Source: Stramenopiles sp. TOSAG23-3 (Eukaryota > Sar). Taken from it: 32,888 nucleotides of DNA. Within the stretch, counting starts at the first letter, position 1. Each line of letters starts with the position of its first letter. The translations under genes were made by a program, and so were the position numbers. Of this stretch, positions 19,369-27,783 are shown one piece after another. Where the stretch lies: contig LT642212.1 in the NCBI GenBank assembly GCA_900128585.1, positions 1 through 32,888 on the forward strand, read 5' to 3'. Below the pieces are notes generated by a model. That model was not told the DNA's origin. It searched no databases and saw nothing but the letters and a program-made list of their open reading frames with translations.

Positions 19369-20445
19369 ATGGCGTCGATTGATACCACAAACGATGCCCT
19401 GCTAGCGGAGCAAGAAAAGTTTCTGACGGCGATTCGTTCGCATTCGGGTGGGGTGACGCTTCGGGACCTTCCGGCGTCTCTCACGTCGTCCCCTTTGATA
19501 GTGGATGTAATCAATGCCCTGATACGGAGCAGGCGGTTAGAAATGAGCGGGGACCCCAAAAACCCTAGGTACAACTTTGTGGACGCCCTTCGCGCAAGCA
19601 CGCTGCGGGGAATTTTAACCGACCAGGAAACGCAAGCCGTGTACAGTAAAATCGAAGAAGCAGGGGACGTAGGGATATGGACGAAGGACATTCGCACGCG
19701 AACGAACTTGATGAAGCAGCGGGTGGACAAGATACTGAAGAAGCTGACAGCGTCCGGGCTCATCAAGTCCGTACGCTCCATAACGCACAAAAACAAGCGT
19801 TTGTACATGCTTGCCCATATTGAGCCGAACCGAGACATTACGGGCGGGCCGTGGTACACGGACACCGATTTTGATAGCGAGTTTGTGGGGTTGGTAAGAA
19901 AGCTCATTTTGTTCATTCTGAAGAACCACGACGGGAAGGGTCTTCAGGCGGCGAAAAAACGAAAGGCAGAGGTCATGGAGGCGGAAGCGTATACCGATGC
20001 CATGTCGGCGGAAGACATTGAGAAAGTTTTGAGGGAGGACAAGTATCAAAAGGCGTGCAAAGTGAAGTTGGACACGAGCAACGTTTTGGAGATCCTTCAG
20101 ACCTTGTATTACGACGGGGAAATCGAACCAGTGGTACCAACGAACATGTTGGGGGCCGGTGGCTTGCCCCGCGATTTTGTTGACCGTACCGATTGTAAAT
20201 TTAGAACACGGGCAAAGCAGTTTGGGATGGACAAGCACGATTTGAGCATAGCCCCGTGCGGCCGATGCAATTTGATCCTGGAGTGTTCGGAGCACGGGAA
20301 AGTGAGCCCGTATACGTGTAAATACATGGTGCGTTGGCTCGAAATCGGGTTGACGTCGGACGAACGGGAGCAGCTGGAATCGGAGCGGCAGTCTAGCGCT
20401 CTTGAGGCCGGTCACCCCACCGTAGTCCACGACCTGTCTTGGTGA
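19369..20445 (+). CDS. POLR3F: DNA-directed RNA polymerase III subunit RPC6 (C34)
   Basis: C34/RPC6 is the Pol III subunit that contacts TFIIIB and helps open promoters. The 358-aa protein has tandem winged helices: the first in about 10-80 and the second around 85-165, with the family signature GIWTKDIRTRTNL, then KILKKLTASGLIKSV, YMLAHIEPNRDITGGPWYTD and DSEF. The C-terminus has cysteines C297, C300, C306 and C317 in CGRCNLILEC...GKVSPYTCKYMVRWLE, the iron-sulfur cluster site known in this family. The open frame extends 48 codons upstream, but the stretch is hydrophobic and non-conserved; the ATG at 19369 (MASIDTTND) gives the usual length. It ends with TGA, one of the genes showing TGA as an ordinary stop. 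AATAAA lies at 20675-20680. The direct partner BRF1 is encoded 4.8 kb downstream. Confidence 0.95.
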   Translation: MASIDTTNDALLAEQEKFLTAIRSHSGGVTLRDLPASLTSSPLIVDVINALIRSRRLEMSGDPKNPRYNFVDALRASTLRGILTDQETQAVYSKIEEAGDVGIWTKDIRTRTNLMKQRVDKILKKLTASGLIKSVRSITHKNKRLYMLAHIEPNRDITGGPWYTDTDFDSEFVGLVRKLILFILKNHDGKGLQAAKKRKAEVMEAEAYTDAMSAEDIEKVLREDKYQKACKVKLDTSNVLEILQTLYYDGEIEPVVPTNMLGAGGLPRDFVDRTDCKFRTRAKQFGMDKHDLSIAPCGRCNLILECSEHGKVSPYTCKYMVRWLEIGLTSDEREQLESERQSSALEAGHPTVVHDLSW

Positions 20446-20936
20446 GAGGGCGTGGGCGTTGCGGACGGGATGGCAGACAACTGTGTGACGTTCGCAGGGC
20501 ATGAGCGCGGCGTGTATTTCTTTGTTGCTTTAAAACAACGACAGGCCTAATTGAGAGACGAGGTTGGGGTGTGAGAACGAGTTTTAATCTAGAATAGATA
20601 CGTGTACCATTTTTGCTACATATGTACAGGCGTGTGTACGCTTTTCGTAAATTACCGTAACCGGCACCCCGTGAAATAAAAACGTCACATGAAGGAACGT
20701 AAACCTCTGATGGACAAAAGCAGCAGGTTCATTTTCGCGGTACATTATAAGGAAGATACTTTTTTAATTACTTTAAGACATAACTACCAGTGTTTTGTTT
20801 TTATTGAAAACGGAAGTGTGTGTGCAGGGACAGAGATCGATCGAGCCCCCCCCTCCACCTCCCCCCCTTCTCTTCCTGTCCAAGAAAACGTGTACGGCCA
20901 CAACTGACCGTACTCGTGCCCTTGTGCTTCACTTAA
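20446..20936. other. Convergent 3' spacer between RPC6 and legumain genes
   Basis: Moderate GC, no repeats of note. It carries AATAAA at 20675-20680. A 72-codon forward frame with ATG (20689-20907) has no recognisable features and is not called. Nothing else is seen. Confidence 0.5.
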
Positions 20937-22289
20937 TTAATCGCGGCGGCAGACGTCTTTGAGCGCGGAGACGATGTCCTTTGCGCTATTCCCTCGCTCG
21001 CACAAGTTGACAACAACCCGGGTGTGTTTCAGACTATAGTCGGTGTACCCGCCACAGTACGTATCGTACGCCGCATTGACCGCACGGTGGCAGTCGAACG
21101 ATTTGGGGGTGTACTGCTTCGAAGTCAACATTTCTTCCACGACAGCCTTGCCGTCGGATTGGTGAAGCTTTCGGACCAGGTTTTTGAAAATAGCGTCGGC
21201 GTTCTCTCGGCTTTCGATCTCTTTGATGAGGCGGCGGGCATCGCTACTTTCACCCGTTCGCATGTACCGGTGGTACAGCTGAACAATGGCAATGTCGCGG
21301 GAGTCCACGTTCCCGGCTTCTTTCGAGGCGGCGCCGCCGGCGGACCCAACGAGCCGGGTTTCGACGGTGGTGCGAAGGGCGTTGGACGGGGCAGGGAGGT
21401 CTTTGTCACCTTCAAAGTCCGCGGCGGGAAGGTCGGTGAAGTTCTGCGTCCCGAACTGCTGCACGTGGCTTTTGTTGGTGAGCTGTTTGACGACCTGGTA
21501 CTGCTTCTCCAAGGTCTCCTTCGTCAGGTCGGTGGAGTCCGCGTTTTCCATCCAGTTGACGGAGTACAAATCCCCGAGGCAGGTGTGCAAGTCTTTGCCG
21601 TTCACCTTGTCGTTCGGCGGGCAGTACGTTCCCCAGCTGGACTCTTGCCCGTTCGCGGCCGTGGTGATGTAAATGTTCATGTCCTTCAAGTCGTCCAAGC
21701 CTTCGAACATGGAACCACTCTCGCAGGCTTCGACGTAAAAGACCAACTCTTTGTACATTTTCTTCTGGTACATGGTCTGGAGGGCCTGGTGCAGCTTGTC
21801 CTTGTACAGGTACGGTGGGTTCGGCATGGCGATCAGCCCCGTGCCTCCGTGGTCAACAAAGTTGATGAAGACGCGGTCCTCGTTCGTGCTCTCGAGGACG
21901 CGCCCGGTGCCTTGGCCCTGGACGGAGTCTTTGTCGCCCGTGATGACGGCGATGAAGTTCTTCGCGTTCACTTCGCCCTTGGTGTAGTCCTTGACGCAGC
22001 CCGCGTACACGTCCGTTCCGGGCGTTCCGGCTTGCGTGGGTTGGTTGAACAGTTTGCCCTTGAACGGGTTCTGCCAGCTTTGCGCAACGTCGTCGTACAT
22101 CATCAGAATGATGTTCTTTGCCGGGATCCCCTGCTTCAGCATGATCTGGTACGCATGGCACACATCCGCATGGTGGCGGTAGTTCTGGTACCCGTGGGAG
22201 CCTGCAATAAGCACAGCGTAGTGGTCAGCCTGCACCGCAGTTGCAACCAAGGCAACCGCAAGGAAAAGAGACGTCAACGTTCGAATCAT
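20937..22289 (-). CDS. LGMN: Legumain-type cysteine protease (peptidase C13, asparaginyl endopeptidase)
   Basis: A secreted or lysosomal/vacuolar C13 protease that cuts after Asn. The precursor is 450 aa, typical for legumain. A signal peptide occupies about 1-20 (LTSLFLAVALVATAVQA), followed by YAVLIAGSHGYQNYRHHADVCHAYQI. The catalytic His is H147 in VDHGGTG and the catalytic Cys is C189 in VEACESGSMF. The C-terminal prodomain around 400-450 keeps the cysteine-bearing pattern (FDCHRAVNAAYDTYC, then VVVNLCERG) that caps the active site in zymogens. The frame reads upstream of the ATG at 22289, but that stretch is basic and would bury the signal peptide, so the internal ATG is chosen. GPI-transamidase (GPI8) is the other C13 branch; the legumain prodomain and the absence of a C-terminal membrane span argue against it. 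Confidence 0.94.
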   Translation of the reverse strand: MIRTLTSLFLAVALVATAVQADHYAVLIAGSHGYQNYRHHADVCHAYQIMLKQGIPAKNIILMMYDDVAQSWQNPFKGKLFNQPTQAGTPGTDVYAGCVKDYTKGEVNAKNFIAVITGDKDSVQGQGTGRVLESTNEDRVFINFVDHGGTGLIAMPNPPYLYKDKLHQALQTMYQKKMYKELVFYVEACESGSMFEGLDDLKDMNIYITTAANGQESSWGTYCPPNDKVNGKDLHTCLGDLYSVNWMENADSTDLTKETLEKQYQVVKQLTNKSHVQQFGTQNFTDLPAADFEGDKDLPAPSNALRTTVETRLVGSAGGAASKEAGNVDSRDIAIVQLYHRYMRTGESSDARRLIKEIESRENADAIFKNLVRKLHQSDGKAVVEEMLTSKQYTPKSFDCHRAVNAAYDTYCGGYTDYSLKHTRVVVNLCERGNSAKDIVSALKDVCRRD

Positions 22290-23101
22290 TGGTTCTTGTT
22301 CTGGTTTTTGTTTCGTATTGTAAAGTAAAAGTAGCAATTTCGTTTTAACAATCCGTCTTACCCACCCACTTTTTCGCTTCTCTTTCTTTCCTTTAAACTT
22401 ATTCCCTTCGAACACCCTGATGAACTCTCTTTTCAGAAATGAGAGAAAAAGAAACGAAACGAAACAAACGAAAGATCTTTTTCTTCTTTTTTTTTCGAAT
22501 TTACCAATGCTGTGTAATGTATTCTAATTTTGCATTTCAGCAGATTTCAGCAAATAATAAAAAGAGATGAAAGAACCTCAGGATAACCCTTATCTTCATA
22601 GCATAAATAATAATATAAATACAAACGATAAGTATGAATTTGTTACTTAGTTTTATTATTAAATACGTAATAATACAAGCTAAAGTATACAATGCTATTC
22701 TTATATTGGGACTACCGATTCCATCATATAGATATATAATAGTATTACATACAATCTATAAATACAAATAATTATATTATCTGTAATATTAACTACAATT
22801 TTATGATATATAAAGTATACGTATAATACTATTTCTATGTATCTAAGAATTTGGAAGGCGAAGAGAAGAATAGTTTCACAAATCACACACAACAACATGA
22901 CCACAGCATTAAATCATAAATCGATGTATTTTAATTCCATGCTATGACTATGTATTTCTTGTGCGTGAGTAAAAAAGAATCAAATCAAACATCCTCCTTT
23001 CTTCCAAAAAGTTAGGGCACAAAACAATTAAGTACAATTATATAAATACTAATATTTAATATGGATAGTGTTAGAAAAGATAAGAAGATTTCAATCAAAA
23101 A

Positions 23102-23173
<72 letters not shown>

Positions 23174-23557
23174 AAAAAGAAAGAAAAAGAAAGAGAAGAT
23201 AATAAAATAATAATAGAAGAAAAGAAGGGAGAGAGACACGACGACCCGTACTAAGAAAGAAAAGAAAAGATAGAAAGAAAGAACGAGTGAGTATAGTTTC
23301 AAGTTTCAAGAGTGGAAAAGGTTTTGACACATCGATGCGTTGTTTGATTATTAGGGGAAATGGCATTTTCATTATTAAAACCTTGATTTTGTTTTGTAGG
23401 CCTTAATATTGTTTCATTCTTTTTTGCGGACCATATTGATTATTTGCCTTAAAAATTCGCATTTTCTCATTTTCCACAAAACCTGTTGTCGCGTTCGCCA
23501 GGTCTTTCTTCGTCGTCGTGTATTGGGTCTTATTTTTCACGCCAAACTAGTAGTAGC
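22290..23557. other. Divergent AT-rich spacer between legumain and HSF genes
   Basis: Strongly AT-rich. It has an exact ATGCTGTGT at 22507-22515, a one-mismatch copy (CCACAGCAT) at 22901-22909, CATGCTATGACTATG near 22939 and a long GAAA tract (23097-23205). It must hold the promoters of both flanking genes, but I recognise no core element. Open frames across the GAAA tract are repeat artefacts. Confidence 0.55.
23097..23205. repeat. GAAA tetranucleotide microsatellite
   Basis: About twenty near-perfect AAAG units, then imperfect ones. This is the longest pure purine tract in the window. Direct GAAA repeats lack the alternating orientation of heat-shock elements. Confidence 0.95.
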
Positions 23558-25009
23558 ATGCCAAGGAAACGCAAGAATGCAAGTTCGACCACGTCCGCAG
23601 CGTCGGTTCGAACCACGTCGACTGCTGCAAAATCGTCCGGATCAGGGAACAAGATGTCGGCCGCAGAAATTGCAGCCGCGGGTTCCGTGTCGAAGTTTGT
23701 CGCCGGACTAGCTCGTAGCGTGAACGCGGCCCCGGACGAAGTGTGCTGTTGGACGGCCAAAGGCGACGCGTTCGTCATTGCCGACGCCGCGCGGTTTATC
23801 CAAGTCCACAAGAAGAATACCCGGTTCGAAAGTTTGATCCGGCAGTTGCACTACTACGGGTTTGCAAAGGACAAGCGGACAAGCGACAAAACGTGGCGGT
23901 TTAGTCACATGTTTTTTCAACAGGGAAAGCCGTGGTTGCTGCACCGGATCGTTCGGCAGACGCAACCGAAGAAATCGGCAAAGGGGAAGGGGGCACCGGT
24001 GGAGCTCACGGTGGGACCGACGCAGACCACGCGCGCGGAAGCGAGTGCGGAAACCGCCAGGCTCCGGGAGGAAGTCCAGACGTACAAGTTGGAGAGTGGG
24101 AAGCAGGAACGGAGAATAGAACAGTTGCAGGCAAAAGTGCGCCAGGTCGAACTGTCGAGGGATCGCGTTGTGGAGAGCATGCAGCGAATGGGGCAGGACG
24201 AGGATGTCCTGCCGGATCGCAAACTCGGCCTGGTCGACATTAGCGGTCTGCTGGGGCGACCGCACAAGCGCCAAAAGGCGAGTGGCCCGTGTACGAAAGA
24301 CCAGGCGAGCAACACCGATTCGCCCCCATCCCCCGCGTCGTCGGTGGACTACAACTCCAGCCAGGAGGAGGACCGCGCGAGGGCCCCCCGGTTCTTCGGC
24401 CTGGGCATGGAGGCGCCACGGACGCTCGTGCGTACGAAATCGTCCTCGTCGAATTTTGCGGGCATGTTTTCGTCCGGGTTCGCCTCCCGCTCGAGCAGCA
24501 CGTCCTCCATCCCATCGGAGCCGCCCAAGGAGGGGCTACTTTCTCGCGGCAACAGTTTTAATTTCAACGAAGTCGCCTTCAACATGCGGCGCGACATGCC
24601 TACCCCCCCTCCCACGTTCAACACGGGCTTCCCGCCGCCGTTCTTTCAGCCACCATCTCGAGTGTCCAGGATGAAAAGCTTCACCCGGGAAATGGACAGC
24701 GATGCGAGCGCAGCGCTCAACGAGTTCGTAGCATCATCCAACGAGGATCTCCCGATAGACGAGCCGGCGGGAATATCGTCCAAAGTCCACATGTTCATGG
24801 AAGGTTGCTGCGACGATGCGGAGGGGGCCAAGTCCGAAGTCTCCCGGCACGGGGTCTTGTCGGACCAGGAAACCAAGCACTTGGCCCAACTCTTGGTGAA
24901 CTCCCCTCAGATCAAAATAGAATCCTTGATCAACCACATCATTCAAGAGTCGCATCTGTCGGGGCGGATGAAAGTTCCAGTTGCCGAAGAGGTGGCCATA
25001 GATCTGTGA
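23558..25009 (+). CDS. Heat-shock-factor-type transcription factor
   Basis: A 483-aa nuclear DNA-binding protein. The HSF winged-helix domain spans about 43-135: SKFVAGLARSV, CCWTAKGDAFVI, then FESLIRQLHYYGFAKD (the recognition-helix region), WRFSHMFFQQGKPWLLHRI. A basic N-terminus (MPRKRKN) may be a nuclear signal. A coiled coil at about 162-212 (LREEVQTYKLE...) would be the trimerisation region. The remainder is Ser/Pro-rich and disordered, with a possible helical block near the end. The frame extends upstream only from a TTG, so the first ATG (23558) is used. The segment before the recognition helix departs from the usual LPKYFKHNNFSS, which is common in expanded protist HSF families. It ends with TGA and is convergent with the BRF1 gene, 256 bp apart. 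It could control heat or other stress genes; targets are unknown. Confidence 0.9.
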   Translation: MPRKRKNASSTTSAASVRTTSTAAKSSGSGNKMSAAEIAAAGSVSKFVAGLARSVNAAPDEVCCWTAKGDAFVIADAARFIQVHKKNTRFESLIRQLHYYGFAKDKRTSDKTWRFSHMFFQQGKPWLLHRIVRQTQPKKSAKGKGAPVELTVGPTQTTRAEASAETARLREEVQTYKLESGKQERRIEQLQAKVRQVELSRDRVVESMQRMGQDEDVLPDRKLGLVDISGLLGRPHKRQKASGPCTKDQASNTDSPPSPASSVDYNSSQEEDRARAPRFFGLGMEAPRTLVRTKSSSSNFAGMFSSGFASRSSSTSSIPSEPPKEGLLSRGNSFNFNEVAFNMRRDMPTPPPTFNTGFPPPFFQPPSRVSRMKSFTREMDSDASAALNEFVASSNEDLPIDEPAGISSKVHMFMEGCCDDAEGAKSEVSRHGVLSDQETKHLAQLLVNSPQIKIESLINHIIQESHLSGRMKVPVAEEVAIDL

Positions 25010-25265
25010 AGGAAAGAAGGATGGTAGAAACTTCTGGCCTTCTGCGTTCCTGTTCTAAGTTCCTGGGGCGTGTAGAGAGAAGTTCGTACCTAGTGATCTT
25101 ACGCGTTATCGAAGGAAGACGAGAAAACAAGCAAACATTTTAAATAAAATATTAAATTTTTTTTGTGCCAATCGCACCCAGTTAATTCTACGTTCTAACA
25201 TGTACGTTTGCGTAATACGCCCTCTCTCACAGCAACGCCCCCCCCGCCTCGTGTACCCCCTCCCC

Positions 25266-27047
25266 TCACACCAATTGGGTCTCGACGTCGCCCCCCCCAC
25301 CGCTCTCATCCTGTGTGAACAGCGACTGCATCGCTTCGTAATCGATCTTTTTTGTTTTCTTGTGGCCCATGGAATGGTACGCCGCGTCGGCGGCGGTGCG
25401 GTAGACAGCGCGCTGCCCAGGCTTATCCTTCGAGCCACGTTTCCGTTTCTTTCTTGGGCGATGCTGGGTGGGGTTCAGCGTCTTCTTCTGCGCTTGCTCT
25501 TCCAAGTAGTCCTTGTTGAGCTTCTCCCATATTGCCGTCTTGCTCTTCACTTCGGCATCGCTGCACAAGTATTCCTTCATCTCGTCGTCGTGCATGCTCA
25601 GGACGCCCGGGGCTTCGGCCTCCTCCGCCGCCTTCGCCTCGCCCACCGCCTTCGCCTCGCCCGCGTCCCCGTCGTCGCCCGCCGCGTTTGCGGACGCGGC
25701 AAGCTCCCACTCGTCCACCTCCACGCCGAGCTGCTCGTACATTTCTTCGAACTCCGCGGCGCGCTCGCGCTTTTTGTCCGACAAGTTATCGTCCAGCAGG
25801 AGAAGGTGCTCGTAGGGCTCCCCCTTCTTCTTCGCGTCAAGGATCGCCAGGCGCTGGTTTTCCAAGCGGTCGAGCTCGCGTGCCCGCGTAAAGCTCGGCG
25901 GGTCGCACTCCTCGGGCAAGTCCAGGCGGTCGAACTCCTCCGGCGTCAGCTGCGCCGTCGGCGTGTTGGCGAACTCCCCCAGCCGTTTCCGGAGCGTTTG
26001 GTCGCATATTCGCGTGACGCTCACAATGTCCTTCTGGGTCCGCTTGAACCCGTGGAGCCCGGCGGCGAGGAACAGCGCCGCGGCGCAAATCCCTGCCGGG
26101 CGCCGGCCCGTCTGGATCCAGTCCTTCTTGAACCGCTTTACCAGGCGCAGCGCCGTCATGGCGACCTGGTGGGTCTTCTCCCCGCCCCCAAACTCTAACT
26201 TACTGCTGAAACGATGAATGTACAATGTGGGTTCGATGAGGGGCAGCGACAGGTTGAGCAGTCGGCAAAATTTCAAAAAGCACGTCCCCAGCTCGTACAC
26301 GTTGACCTGCAACGCGTCCGAAAAGTCTATCAGCAGATACGGTGATTTCTCCGTCCGGCACACAATGTACAAGCAGGCCGCGACGACGTGGGTGGTCCGG
26401 CGCCCTTGCACAAAGTTTCGCTGCACCGCGAGGAGAAACAGGCGGTGGGCACTGTCCACGTAGTGCTGGCCCAGGCGCAGCTTTGCCGCCAGGCCCGAGA
26501 TCCGCTTGCGCCCGTTGTTGATCGTTATCTCCCGGCTCTCCTTCGTGTACGTTATCCCGTGCACGGCCATCCCGGAGCTGAACGACTTGGTCGCCGTCGC
26601 GGACACGTACTGACCCACGATCGAGGAGGTCCCGGAGGAACTCTCTGCGAACTGGACCGAGGCCACGATACTATTCTCTTCCAAAACGGTACCGCACGAC
26701 ATGCAGACCGCATTCCCGCTCCCCTCGTCCCGGTCGATGTTCGACGACCCGCACTTCGGGCACCCGATCTGCGACGGTCTCGGCAACGCTGGCTGTTTTG
26801 CCTGCTGAATGGGCGTCACGAGGGCCTGCGGCGGGGGCAGCAGGTCACCCCCGGCCGGCGTGCTCGGCACCGCCGCCGGCGTTGCCAGTGCGGCCCGGCG
26901 CCGTTGTTCCTGCGGCGGCGCCTCTTGCGTGGAGGCCGTGCTGGCCACAGAAGGCTGGCCAATTCTTACCTGCGTAAGCGGCGTTCCCACGGGCACCGAA
27001 ACCGGCCGTGGGGCAGGCATCGGGGTGGACAGTTTGTGCGAAGCCAT
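25266..27047 (-). CDS. BRF1: TFIIIB subunit BRF1 (TFIIB-related factor)
   Basis: BRF1 recruits RNA polymerase III to tRNA and other class III genes, bridging TBP and the polymerase through C34. The 593-aa protein has a proline/alanine-rich N-terminal extension (1-90), a zinc ribbon with C96, C99, C115 and C118 (GCPKCGSSN, VCMSCGT), and two cyclin folds at about 185-275 and 280-365 (GRRTTHVVAACLYIVCR; GRRPAGICAAALFLAAG). The BRF1-specific homology block lies at about 485-525 (HDDEMKEYLCSDAEVK, IWEKLNKDYLEEQ), which separates it from TFIIB. An acidic Ala/Glu/Lys low-complexity linker lies near 460-480. The frame opens upstream from a non-ATG codon; the ATG at 27047 is chosen. TFIIB usually starts directly with the zinc ribbon, so the 95-residue leader is unusual. 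It ends with TGA. Confidence 0.95.
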   Translation of the reverse strand: MASHKLSTPMPAPRPVSVPVGTPLTQVRIGQPSVASTASTQEAPPQEQRRRAALATPAAVPSTPAGGDLLPPPQALVTPIQQAKQPALPRPSQIGCPKCGSSNIDRDEGSGNAVCMSCGTVLEENSIVASVQFAESSSGTSSIVGQYVSATATKSFSSGMAVHGITYTKESREITINNGRKRISGLAAKLRLGQHYVDSAHRLFLLAVQRNFVQGRRTTHVVAACLYIVCRTEKSPYLLIDFSDALQVNVYELGTCFLKFCRLLNLSLPLIEPTLYIHRFSSKLEFGGGEKTHQVAMTALRLVKRFKKDWIQTGRRPAGICAAALFLAAGLHGFKRTQKDIVSVTRICDQTLRKRLGEFANTPTAQLTPEEFDRLDLPEECDPPSFTRARELDRLENQRLAILDAKKKGEPYEHLLLLDDNLSDKKRERAAEFEEMYEQLGVEVDEWELAASANAAGDDGDAGEAKAVGEAKAAEEAEAPGVLSMHDDEMKEYLCSDAEVKSKTAIWEKLNKDYLEEQAQKKTLNPTQHRPRKKRKRGSKDKPGQRAVYRTAADAAYHSMGHKKTKKIDYEAMQSLFTQDESGGGGDVETQLV

Positions 27048-27600
27048 GGTAAAAGAATGCAACGGCCGTTCTTCTACCGGGCGGGCAACCGTCCTCTCTC
27101 CGCGTGTGTGCGTGTGTGAGTTCGTACGACAACTAACCCTCTGAAGAGTACTACTCAAACCGTAGGTCTCAACCGAATACTATGTCCACAGAAAGTAATG
27201 CACGGAAACCAATGCGTTCAAAATGAATCACTCGATGTTCACTGCATCATTCGTAGTCTGTCAATCCCATTTTATTCTTCATTTATTTTATCTTTTTCGA
27301 TTGGTGGTTTCCCTTCTTTTTTTGCATTCTTTCTTTCGAAGCAAAAAAAAAAATTTTTGAAGGAAAAAAAATCGAAATATTTAACCGTCATTATATAGGT
27401 AAACCATAAACGAATACAAACTAAAACGTACTTACAAAAACACACGTATTACATAGTACAACAAACAAATACTTTTCTATTCCATCGTCGCCAATCAAAT
27501 CCCTGGAAAGATAGAATACATAAAGATGGTACTTTTTATAAATCATATCCAATAGATTCAACCCATTTTGATTTGTGGTTCTCTCTGAGTTTTTGGAGTT

Positions 27601-27632
<32 letters not shown>

Positions 27633-27783
27633 TTAATTGAAGAAGAAGAAATCTATATAATATTCTAATACGAAATGATGAAAAAGAAGAAGGGTGAAAA
27701 AGAATGAAAAGTATGGTGGTTGGTAATTGGTTGCGATTCAACGAAGCGAAGTATTGAAAATCATAGCGAAAATAACGAAGCGA
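27048..27783. other. Divergent spacer between BRF1 and carotenoid oxygenase genes
   Basis: The first 130 bp are GC-rich leader of the BRF1 gene. The rest is AT-rich with poly-A/poly-T near 27340-27370 and a TTTC microsatellite at 27599-27634. A 66-codon forward frame from the ATG at 27198 is low complexity and not supported. Confidence 0.5.
27599..27634. repeat. TTTC microsatellite
   Basis: About nine TTTC units directly upstream of the carotenoid oxygenase gene. Confidence 0.92.

Noticed and set aside
20689-20907. 72-codon forward frame between RPC6 and legumain genes
   Set aside because: It starts with ATG but shows no domain, lies in a convergent 3' spacer and includes the terminator area.
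23012-23372. Phe/Leu/Ser-rich reverse frames
   Set aside because: They are translations of the GAAA microsatellite.
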